From Rhynochetos jubatus (Eukaryota; Chordata; Aves; Eurypygiformes; Rhynochetidae): a DNA stretch of 64,000 bases. A program made the translations under genes and the position numbers. This document shows positions 12,901 through 23,603 of the stretch, in pieces. How positions within the stretch are numbered: the first letter of the stretch is position 1; each line of letters opens with the position of its first letter. The stretch is from positions 41,821,700-41,885,699 of the forward strand of contig CM050648.1 of NCBI GenBank assembly GCA_027574665.1, given 5' to 3'. The notes under the pieces are model-generated. The model was not told the origin of the DNA. It made no database searches and saw only the letters and a list, made by a program, of their open reading frames with translations.

Positions 12901-15900
12901 ACAGAAGGGAAAGACAAAGGCATCAACACTGATGCATTCTGAAAATGCAGATATTTCAGAACATCTGTAGCAGCCAATTTCTAAAGTGTTAAACACACTT
13001 TCTGACAGGTTTTCTCTTGATGCTGTTTGCTGTGCATCACAATCCATTACAGTTCTTGACTACACCATAAACAAGTTGTGAGTACAGTTCTAATGCAGTA
13101 AGTCTTAGGGGCAGCTACATCTGAAGGAAGCTGTATTTAATAACAGGATAAAATGCCACACGTGATTTCAAAAATGTAGAGGAGTTTTTGCTGAAAGAAA
13201 AGCAAGTGCTGCTCAGTGAAGAGCCCACACTGCTTACCTATTAGGGGAGACCACTGCTGTCATCTCTGACTGCTGATTCTGACAGATATTAGAAAGAAGG
13301 GGATGGAATAATGGACTTGCTAATAACCTTCCTATCTTCATCAGCAATTTAACATCTGTATCCTGACTTTCACTCATTTTGGAAATTAATTGTTATTATG
13401 CTGTGACAGAGATAAGCCATCAAGTTCATCAGGACACAATTTGAAGGTGATCAAAACATCATTCATTCTGGGCCCTTTTTAATTCCCTTCAGTTTGGTAC
13501 CCTGCAAATCTTTCCAAAGGGGAAAGTGCATCTCTGTGCCCATAAATGCCAGTATTTCTCTTCTTCTCCCTCAGTTTGAATGAAGACTGCACATGCAAAC
13601 AGCCGATCTTAAGGAATAAATCATTACTTGAGCATTCGGAAGGCATGTCTGGATAGGGATTTCACCTTCCTAGACTGACTCAACATCTGCTCTAATTAGA
13701 TATTTTGTGTGTGTTTTGATTTATATTCAATTGCATATTCACTCTAAGATGAAGGAACACCACGCTTTATACACACACATCAAGAGTTGTCTTAATTTGA
13801 ACATGTACAGCATGGGAAGAGATTAGCTTTCATGCTGACGAATTGGTATTAATACTTAAAGTGGAAAAGCAGATGAAAGAAACCGATATGCGCTGAAGAA
13901 ATCTCTCCTATTGTGAGCTGTAGAAGTCCCTTTGATACTCCAGGATGCTGGCAGGAGCGTGGGAAACAGCAACATTTCACTCCTTCATTCCCTCCTGCAG
14001 TCAGGAAAGGACCAGGAAGATAGCTGCTCTCCACCCCTGGGCATCCGGAGCCATTCCTGGGAATGCACAGCCATGTTTTGCCTCCCTGCGTGCTAGGGAA
14101 GGCTGCAAATGAGCTGAAATAAAAAAACATCGCTGAAGGCTGAATCCCTACCTGGGATTAATCTTTACCATGAATCCTGTGATGGTATTTCAGTTCTTTG
14201 AACTATATGGAAATGATACAGAGATAATCTATAATGAAGAGACATACTGACTTCATTGAAGCATAATTCATGCAGCAGTTAGTGGAGAGAAGTCTGATGT
14301 TCATGAAAGCAAATAGCTACTTGGAAGCACTGATTTAAGTGCTCCAGTTTCAATCTCTAGAAGGAAAATGATACCAAGAGTTCTCCCAATAGTTTCACCT
14401 CTTCGAGCTGGCTGGATGACAAAATGACAATAGCATTTTTTTACAGTTGGATACAGTTGATTTAGCCAGAAAAAGAGAATCAAATAGGCAAATGAATAAA
14501 TTTTGGAAACTGGGTGAAAGATACCTGTTCAGATCACTAGATTGCTAGCTGTAAATGAAGTCAAGCCATACCCAAGCTTAAACTGATAGAAAATTTATAA
14601 AATTATTTTTAGGTCATTTCTTTCATTTTTCCTCTGTAAATAATCAGTGTATTCTCTGCAAGAAGATACATGATTTGGCATGTAATTTTGGTATCAATCT
14701 TCTCATTCCCATCTATTTATCTTTACAATGATGGCAAATGTCTACAACCTTTAGCAAATTGTCCATGGTAAATACACCGTATTGGAAGTACTTACTGAGA
14801 AACAAGGCTACTTTATCTTCATTTATTTAAAACAAAACCAAATAAGCTTGCCATCTACCAGGGCATGGAGTAGTACCAACAAAAGAGGAGCTGATTATTC
14901 CTCCAGGAAGATTTACCCTCTGACCTTGGATAGAAAGACATGAACATTTCTCCTTCAGGAAGAACCACTTATTGTGTTAATACCTGGGGCAACCCCTGTG
15001 CTGGAATAGAAGAAGTTACATGTCCCACATTCTCCCCTCCCAAAACAGGTGATGCTGGTAGTGGTGATGGTGAGTGCTTCCATCCTGAAATGTCTTTCTG
15101 GTGGCTGGAGCTGAATCACACCTTGTGTCCTGCCTCCCAGGTTGCTAAATGGAGAGAGGAAGTGCTCAGGTGGCCAAGCGTCGCCCAGCTGGCTGAGCTT
15201 GCCATGCACTGCTGTCTGCTCCAAGCTGACAGACTCACTGCTCTCACCAGAAGAGGTGGATGTGGGTCTCCCCCCTCAGGAAGCTTTACTCCTTCAAATA
15301 TGGGAAGATGTTCATGAGAGGTTGGTTAAGGATGGACACTGTCTCGCTCATCTAGTGAGAAGGGCTTTAAAAAGGAATCATGGGAAAGGGACAGAAGGCA
15401 AACGGGTGTGTGTAAAACCAGCTTAAACTGGGCAAGGAGCCTGTGACTGGGAGACAGGGTTGCTCAGAAGGGGGTTGAAGGATGGAGATGAAGGAAATGT
15501 GTCAGTCCACAGAAGACATGGGGAATAAGATGGGGGGGACGGGAGGTTGTAAGGTTTTAGCCAGAACAAAAATTTAATTGATCTAACAGGATACAGCAGG
15601 ATAATACACATGACTAATAAATCAGTATAAATGGATACAAATTAATGCAAATGGCCTGTTCTGGAAGAACAGGCAAGGCAATAGAGAGGAAATGCTGGAT
15701 AAATTGAAAAAAGAGTACCCAGCCTGCCTTGGAAGGTGTCAGTTACGAGCCAGTACACCAGGCAGGGCAGAATCCTCCAGAGCACAAACTGTGGTCCCCC
15801 GGGAGAATTTTAACTGATCAAATGCCAGATCGAAAAGGAACACAGCAGGACAGTCTGCCAGGGTCACGTCATGCACCATGCACTCTTTCTGCATAGAACC

Positions 15901-18703
15901 CAGCTAAAAATCCAACCACGTAATTTGCAGAAATTCAACAGTGAAAGGATTGTGACCACCTGTTCATCGTGTGTCTGGATATTGGCTATTTTAACTGACT
16001 TTAATTTTTTTCACAGAAGCATAAGTTAATTCTTTAGACTTTCATCCTGGCAACCAATACTTTCCACGAATATCTATCATTTTGTAAGATGAATATGTGC
16101 AAATGTGGAAACAAAATGAGAACAAAAAGTGGAGTTTTGCTTAACAGAACATAAAACTGATAATTATTGTTAATATTCATTTGTGATATGTATCACACTG
16201 AGCTGCCAAAGAAAATTCTTGCTGCCCTGCAATGTTGATATGCTTTCCGCCGAGATCTGAGTAATTTTGCTTGTCAAGAAAACAATTACCACGCTTTATT
16301 CCATAGACTGGTTCCACCACCGTCTCTCCTTCATCTTCAAGGGGCAGAATACACTGGCTGCTTAACTTTCCCATGGATTTCTGCCTAACATTTCTTCTAA
16401 ATACCACACATTGTCACTGCGTGCAATTAACAATCTTTGGCTAAGTGAGGAACCTCATGCACATTTCAGACAGGCTGACAGGTGACAGATTTACTTCCCA
16501 CATTCATACATTGTTATGAAGCACAACTCCCCCACTGAAGACTGACAGCTGCCTGCATTTACAAAGCCAAAGACCTGCTCAGACTGATTTGTACCAATAC
16601 ACTAGGCAAGACTGGGAAAATGTTCCTATTGATTCTTACACCCACACTGGAGGTGATAAAGATGGTTAAGTGATTGGGTTTTTCATTCTGCCATAAGCAA
16701 TTGCCTGATTTAACATCCAGAGTTCCAAGATCAATTCACTGTTATTTCTGTAGGCTGTTGAGCACTTTTTTCCTGCAGAAGCTTAACAAAGTAACGTTGG
16801 CTACACATTGCATGGCCTCACACCCCTTCCTACTGTTTGTGACACAGAATTAGAGGTTTGTATTCATATACAGCAGAGTATGTAACAGGCTTTCGTAGTT
16901 CAATGGTTATTTCACCAGAGGTCAGTTCATCTAGAAGACTTTCTGATAAACTCTATACTTTCCCCGCTATATGAAGATTTTCCACTTGATGATTGAGCTA
17001 ACTGAGCCACAAGACTAGCTGGTGTGACATGTAGGAAAGCAATTTCATTCAACATTCCCGGAGGACTGCACAAGAGAAAGGGTTCTCAGATTAAGACCTT
17101 TATCTATATCAGATTTTCAATTGTTACCTCGGTTCTGATGATGTGACTTCTTCCACCATATTGGATGGGAGCATTAGGGCCTTCAAAGCAAACGAGAGGA
17201 GCTTGCCTGGGGGAAGATGAGGATGAAGACATTAATCCTCAGTTGATAGTCAAAGAACCTTTTTGAAATTAAATGAAGGCTACGTTTAAAACATTGGATG
17301 TATCTGCTTGCTCAGTATATAGATCTTCTCCTTATTTTGCCTGGCTGCTAATCACACGAGTTAAATCTCACCCTGCAAGTAGCACCCTGGAAACAAGTAG
17401 AAATACTAAGCGAGGTGTTACTCGCTGCCAGAAAAAGCATTTTTGAAGAACATTTACATGGTACTGCCTTGTGAAAATATTTTCTTTTTGTTGTCAATAA
17501 GGATGTTGCCAGGATTTTTTTCCAGGCAGAACAGACAGTCAGTCATCCCAAGGGTAGCACAGTCCAACCTCATCTGGGCTTTGATCTGTGCTGCAGGAGA
17601 AACAAGGGGAGGGAGTTAGAGCTGCTTGAATTGCTTCTCCTGTCCATGGAGGGAGGGATCTACCTTGAAACCTGCAAACAGGGGTCCAGTCATCTAGTAT
17701 AAGGGTTTCCCTTAAACCACAGGCTGTGTAGATAACTAGAGTCACCCTAAATGCAACCCAGTCCACTTGTATTTTAACAAGGGAAGATGCTAACATTACA
17801 TGGTCCTTTTGAAGAAGGGTTGTACACTGACTGAGGAAGAACCAAAGCATATTAGCAACTTAAAAGACCCAGAATGGACAGACTATGACCACATTACACA
17901 GAATATAGGAGAGTCTGAGCGAATGGAGTAAGACTAAGATGCAGAATCGTATTTCTGTGGATTGTGAGCTGCTTACTAAAAGATTATGGAGAGAGTTGCT
18001 ATCTGGATGTAAATCAAACAGCTTTGCTCCAAGAAATGAAGCTGTGAAGTGGCATAAAATTTGCCCGTCTGTGCTCATATACACAGCAGGAACATTTTTA
18101 AGGGAAAATCCCCAAAATTATGAGTGGGATTTGCGATTTCTTGAGAAAACAGAACTGTTGAGGAAACAGGCCCACTCGGATCAGCTAATCTGTGCCCAGA
18201 ATCTATTAGGCAACATCACTTCTTGTTTTGACAGAACTTGATTTCAATTAAATCATGAAATGAATGCAAAGCCCTATGTTTCATTATCACTGAACAAAGC
18301 AAATATTTTTAATTAAATTATAAGGAGATTAGAATACCTTAGAGACAGTATATTATGCCTCAGTGGTTGGCATGTGCACATGGGGATTTATGAAAATGCT
18401 GAAAAAAAACCAGACAGAAAAATTTTTGCTCTGAGATCAAAAAGGATATATACTTGAAGGTGGATTATGATGATCTGAAAATGAGGATACAAATCAGATG
18501 ATAGTGAAAACTAAACACAGAGATTCTGAAATAGAGATGAAAATATAAAATTAAAATAAAGTGCTTGCTTTCTATCAGCAGTTTCCATATTTACCAATTA
18601 AATTATATCACTACATCAAATTTCTCCTCATTTTGAGGAAAATTTTCAAAAACTGAAGCACAAATTTCTGAATTTTCAGCTATTTATGCAAATCTGTACT
18701 GAT
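9951..18703. other. Intergenic, no gene recognised
   Basis: Long AT-rich stretch with no domain-bearing frame. A T tract lies at about 11,025-11,042. The part from 10,150 to 11,050 is especially AT-rich. A somewhat GC-richer island at 14,940-15,430 is listed separately. Confidence 0.6.
14940..15430 (+). other. Unidentified GC-richer segment with overlapping open frames
   Basis: Composition rises relative to the flanks, and two overlapping plus-strand frames run from 14,940 to 15,317 (125 codons) and from 15,142 to 15,426 (94 codons). The second contains LPPQEALLLQIWEDVHERLVKDGHCLAHLVRRALKR, written here only as a description of a charged, helix-like C-terminal half at about residues 50-85. 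I do not recognise either frame. The nucleotide stretch near 15,320-15,375 (GAGAAGGGCTTTAAA) resembles the 5' region of some CR1-type elements, so an old retrotransposon remnant is the most likely explanation, but this is only an impression. Confidence 0.3.
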
Positions 18704-19135
18704 AATCATAGAATCAGAGAATGGTTTGGGTTGGAAAGGACCTCAAAGATCATCTAGTTCCAACCCCCCTGCCATGGACAGGGACACCCTCCATTAGACC
18801 AGGTTGCTCAAAGCCTCATCCAGCCTGGCCTTAAACACTGCCAGGGATGGGGCACCCACAGCTTCTCTGGGCAACCTCTTCCAGTGCCTCACCACCCTCC
18901 CCCGGAAGAATTTCTTCCTGATACCCGATCTAAATCTCCCCATTTTCAATTTAAACTCATTACCCCTTGTCCTGTCACTACAGGCCCTTGTAAAAAGCCT
19001 CCCTTCAGGTACTGGAAGGCTGCAATAAGGTCTCCTGGGAGCCTTCTCTTCTCCAGGCTGAACAAGCTCAAATCTCTCAGCATGTCCCCATAGCAGAGGT
19101 GCTCCAGCATGCGGAGAGGTGCTCCAGCATGCTCT
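18704..19135 (-). mobile_element. CR1 LINE 3' fragment (minus strand)
   Basis: Starts with the reverse-complemented CR1 3' tail (ATCATAGAATCAGAGAATGG) and runs through the 3' UTR into the end of ORF2. On the minus strand, positions 19,141 to 18,794 stay open for 115 codons and encode the typical CR1 ORF2 C-terminus (RTRGNEFKL, then IRKKFFRGRVVRHWKRLPREA, then SLAVFKARLDEALSNLV). A 20-bp direct duplication (AGAGGTGCTCCAGCATGC, twice) sits at its inner end near 19,095-19,131. The copy is 5'-truncated and inactive. Confidence 0.95.
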
Positions 19136-20929
19136 GTGCATTTTCAGTCACCCAGAGGAGATGTAGGTTCCTTTCCACAGCTCCTGGAGTCCCTTTCTAG
19201 TAGACCCTATGGTTCAGTGTGACCCTGGCACGGTGTGCAAGGTGCTGGCTGCAAAGGCCAGGGTCAATGAGGAAGCAAAAAGCGTCATCCATTGAACAAC
19301 AGCAAGCTTTTCAGTTCTTGTCAGGAATAAAGTGTTTGCTGGGGGCTCATGTTTATCCTGTCTCTACAAGCACACAGAAACCCAGGAAAATGCTCATTTT
19401 TGCCAGTCCTTAGGCAAAGGTTGTGTGGGCACTGTCAGTGCCAATGCCAGCTTCTCATAGCCCACAGCAATGTGGCCATCCAGCCCTTGGTCATGTACCA
19501 GAGTGACAATGAAGACTATCATGATGCATGTCAGCTCTGCAGCATTCATGGGAAGGGCATCCTGCACTGTCACTGAGCTGCTGGGAGCTGGTGGGACAAA
19601 CCAGTGTTGTGCAGGCTGCCCAACACAGGCTCAGATAGCTACCACTGTGGTGCCAGACACACCTGATAACCAAGAGAATCTTCATTCATCGCCTCTACCC
19701 TCCACTCATCTGCTGGCAGATGGTTAAAAAACCTGAATTTTTTAACACAGGGTATTGCAGTAGAGTCCTGGGTTAGGCAAATAACAGGGTGTGGGAACAA
19801 GAGTTAGCCTGGAGGTCTGTCACGGGGAGACAAGGGGAGCCTAGCAGCCTGCACTGCCTCCTTTGAGGTTTCCTTCTTTTCTAATATAACATCAGCCAGG
19901 GATGAATGTTGAGACTTATTCTGAAGACCACAAGTGGCAAAGATAGTGCAGTATGTGTACTGGGAGAGGGAGAAGGAGCACAGCTCAGCAGTACCACAAA
20001 TGATAATTGTGTTCCAGAACTTGTCCACATGTATGATCACAGGAAAAACATGAGAGAAATACATCCCAGATTTTAAGATTACAAGAGTTTCATTAAACAA
20101 TGAGAAATAACCTCCACAGGATAATATCACTGCCAAACTGTTAAGACATTCTTATATTGCATAACTAAATAGTTATTCATAACCAGCAGGAATCATTAAG
20201 GGTCTCTGCACGCAGCCCATTGACATGACGGCTTTGGTCACACCAATATTATATTTCAAATGTTCATTTCACTGATATTCCTTCTGAAGGTAGAAAAAAA
20301 TATAATACTCATCAAAGTTTCCCTTATCATTGCCAAGGCACAGACACAGCATCAACTCTATTCTTGCTAAGCTGAAGTTTAACATAAAATTATCATCTGC
20401 AATGATACTTGGTGATTAATTGTCTTAGTACATCCCCAGCCAAAACCCCTGTGGTCAAACTTATTATGAAATGAGTACCAATAGCTATTAGTACTGCTTT
20501 GAAATTATAATCAGTGACTGATGGCTCAAAAGATAACATAAACTCTCCCTGATGAATAACTTCAGAATATATTTTTGTAGAGGGGAAAATTATCATTTCC
20601 AACTGACATTGAAACATGGGAACTACTGAGAAAATGTGTCATATTCTTCACTCTGGGAACTCATTTCTGTGCCTTCTTTACATTTAAAACTGGACTGATA
20701 TAAATTATCTTACAATTTGAATCTTTTTCTGAAAAGCAACATCAGATGACCATTGCTCTTTCTGGAAAAATATTGGAATATGTATGTTCTTCAAGCAGCA
20801 AATTTACAGATACACTTGTTAATGTGAAGTTTATTGAAAACATCTGCTGAGGCTTCAAATGAAGGGATATCAGAAGAGTTGCTGTGGTAAACAACCTGAA
20901 ATAAGCAGTGGTCTGTGTAGCCAGTACTG
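19136..20929. other. Intergenic, no gene recognised
   Basis: Single-copy-looking sequence between two CR1 copies. Frames of up to 110 codons on either strand show no family resemblance. The part from 19,200 to 19,730 is somewhat GC-richer than what follows. Confidence 0.6.
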
Positions 20930-21129
20930 CTTTTGCCCAGACTAGTTGTGGATGCCCCATCCCTGGCAGTGTTCAAGGCCAGGCTGGATGAGGCTTTGAG
21001 CAACCTGGTCTAGTGGAGGGTGTCCCTGCCCATGGCTGGGGGGTTGGAACTAGATGGTCTTTAAGGTCCCTTCCAACTCAAACCATTCTGTGATTCTATG
21101 ATTCTGTGATTCTATGATTCTATTATTCT
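20930..21129 (+). mobile_element. CR1 LINE 3' end (plus strand)
   Basis: A short 5'-truncated copy that reads from the conserved GGATGCCCCATCCCTGGCAG block to the terminal tail. The tail shows the diagnostic CR1 ending at about 21,093-21,129: alternating ATTCTGTG and ATTCTATG units, at least four in a row. The ORF2 stop region (encoding FKARLDEALSNLV) is recognisable just inside the left part. The orientation is opposite to the copy 2 kb to the left. Confidence 0.95.
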
Positions 21130-22564
21130 TTTAGACAACAGAAAACACCAGAGCTATAACTGTAGCTGTAAGACAGTGAGGAGACGTAATTTTCTGGTGT
21201 CCATGCTAACTCTTAGTAACAGGAGCTAAAGTGAGTTTACGTTAACAGAATAATTCACCGCAGAGACAGTTGTGCCCTTTGTTAGCATTCATGTCTTGTT
21301 TGTGTTCCCGCTAAAAATAAATTAATAAATATCAGAAATGTTACAGCATCTTTTCTTAAGTTGTTATTTGGTAATTGTACAAGGACTGACCAGTATAGTA
21401 CAACTAGAAGAGTTTACACTTTGTTCCTGATGAGACAGTATAAATCTTTCAGAAAACAATATACATTTTCTACTATCTTTGGTGAATTTGCTTTCAGACT
21501 CCCTCAGAGCTATGTAACATGCAAGTTACCTAACACAGCCCAAAAGCAGAAAATTAAAGGGCATTACCAGAAAGCTTGAATCAAATCATCACCAATTATT
21601 TGATTATCCCTGAAAAGTGGCAATTTTGTTCATAGTAGAAAATATTAGTTTCAGCTGCACAGTATTGTTAGCAATCCACCAATTTGGTATTGAATTTTAT
21701 AAATATGGGAATATTACAAGCTTCACAATAGTGTACAGTTTCATCAAGAATAATAAATCAAAACTATTTTGAAGTTTCTGGTGTTGGAAGTATAAAAATG
21801 CAAAGGTTTTTTTGCATTACAGGTAAAGAAATTGTGTCAAAGAATTTTTTCCATCTTGAATTAAACAGACACCAAAATCTTCTAAGAAGCTTATAAAAAT
21901 GATCTCAAAATTTTTATGAGATCTGACAAAATTGTCTGTTTAAATAATTTTAAAATAGGGTTTTTTGGGTGTGCCCTTTAAAGGTTTATCACGCCATTAA
22001 CTGAACTGTAAAGTTAAAACTATCGTTTCAACAAAACATAAGAATTCGCATTTTGAAAATATCTGAGGACAATAGGTGATTGTAAAAAATTTCACAATTG
22101 TGAAATACATAAAAACTGGTTTCCCTATGAAGCATTATGAATTAAACGAAATGATGTTTTACAATAAATGAAACATGGCTTCAGAAAAGCCCTGAGGGCA
22201 GATGTAGTGACATAGGACAGGGAGAGGAAGTCAGGTGACAAGAAAATTCACTTTTCCAGAAAGTTTTATTCCGAATCTGTGTTAAAGTTTCCTCAGAACT
22301 ATTCGGATGTGAATTTATCATACTCATTTATCCATGTCCATGATAGAATTGTTTCTCTATTGCAACGTAACCAGATCAAAAGTGGACCCTTTATTTCATT
22401 TACTTCTGAGTCCCATGTCTGCCTTCCTAGGTAAGAAGCATTCTGGTTCCCCTAGTGTTGAAGTTAAAGGTATCTGCAAGGGGTTTTGAGATCCTAATGG
22501 CTAATGTTTAGGTAGAGTTAAAGTACCTTCAGAGCTTGCTCACTCTGAGCTGGAGATCATCCCA
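21130..22564. other. Intergenic, no gene recognised
   Basis: AT-rich sequence without a recognisable frame. It contains the 18-bp palindrome listed separately at 22,089-22,106. Confidence 0.65.
22089..22106. repeat. 18-bp perfect palindrome
   Basis: ATTTCACAATTGTGAAAT is its own reverse complement over the full 18 bases, with AATT at the centre. It lies in unique AT-rich DNA. A 12-bp version of the same core (TCACAATTGTGA) occurs again near 56,503-56,514. Confidence 0.95.
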
Positions 22565-22872
22565 CAGAATCACTAAGATTGGAAAAGACCTATAAGATCA
22601 TCTAGTCCAACAATCAACCCAACACTACCATGTCCACTAGACCATGTCCTCAAGTGCCATGTCTGCACGTTCCTTGAACACCTCCAGGGATGGTGACTCC
22701 ACCACTTCCCTGGGCAGCCTGTCCCAATGTCTGACCTCTCTTTCAGTAAAGAAGTTTTTCCTAATACCAAATCTAGACCTCCCCTGATGCAACTTGAGGC
22801 CATTTCCTCTTGTCCTATCACCAGTTACCCGGGAGAACAGATCAGCACCCACATCCTCCCATCTCATCCTCC
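22565..22872 (-). mobile_element. CR1 LINE 3' fragment, second subfamily (minus strand)
   Basis: Begins with CACAGAATCACTAAGATTGG and continues with ACCTATAAGATCATCTAG, the reverse complement of a CR1 subfamily 3' end that differs from the copies at 9.3, 18.7, 20.9 and 48.35 kb. On the minus strand it encodes the CR1 ORF2 C-terminus ([43 protein letters not shown] in family order) between 22,867 and 22,637. It is 5'-truncated. The different subfamily implies an independent insertion event. Confidence 0.92.
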
Positions 22873-23603
22873 TGCAGAGAGGCTGAAAGGGAGGACGTAG
22901 AAGTCGGCACGGTTGCAGTTCAGGTGATGGCTCTGGGTGACCCGAGTGGCTGAGAGGGCAAGTGGCAGCAAGCTCGAGAGCCGAAAATCACCTTCACTCC
23001 CACTGACAGAACGAGTCTTAGATTATTGCAGGTGCATGTAGAGCCCCCAGCACAACCTCCCCTGTCCTCTGCACCCTCAGTGGAGTTGCTGACCATCTGC
23101 AGTCTGTCCCCCTGCCCACCCTCTGCTCCTGGGCAGAGCTCTGCCAGGAGCCACTCTTGTCTCTCTGTGTACAGGTCTTCCTTGTGCCACACTCCCTGAC
23201 AGCTCCAGTAATGAAGACCTGTACACGGAGAGGCAAGAGTGGCTCCTGGCCGAGCTCTGCCCACAGACAGCGTGACACAGCCAGCACAAAATACCGATTC
23301 AGGTGGTTGGTAAAGTTTGCTCTCCTGCTTACAGCTGACCAAGGGCACCCTCTGGACTGACATTAAAACACAAGGGCAGAGCCACTCAGGGATCCCTGTT
23401 CTCACATCTCTCACTGCCCAGTTCAGAAAAAGGCACAAACTCAGGGTCTGGCCTGTGTGTGGGAATAGCCCACACATGGAAACATAAACTGCAGATTTTC
23501 TAGTTATGAAACATAAGAAGGAAAGTATCAACCACTTCCAAGTGCAGCCAGAGGACTGGACCAATGGGATTAGCACTGGTCTAACAAGAAAATTGTAGAA
23601 CAA
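22873..23603. other. GC-richer segment holding a long hairpin; open frames not recognised
   Basis: Sequence next to the CR1 copy is markedly GC-richer than its surroundings. A 227-codon frame is open on the minus strand from 23,603 to 22,920. It has a cysteine-rich, low-information translation with no domain I recognise. It crosses the 51-bp inverted repeat, so both strands stay open partly because the same sequence is present in both orientations. I treat the frame as accidental, though a non-coding RNA exon is possible. Confidence 0.45.
23130..23263. repeat. 51-bp inverted repeat (hairpin) with 32-nt loop
   Basis: The left arm at 23,130-23,180 and right arm at 23,213-23,263 are reverse complements at 48 of 51 positions. 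The three differences are at 23,142 (T opposite C), 23,160 (T opposite G) and 23,166 (T opposite G). The last two would be G-U pairs in a plus-strand transcript, so an RNA stem would have a single mismatch. The loop is 23,181-23,212. The left arm itself contains a 12-bp palindrome, GCAGAGCTCTGC. No terminal transposon motif or target-site duplication is evident. Confidence 0.97.
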
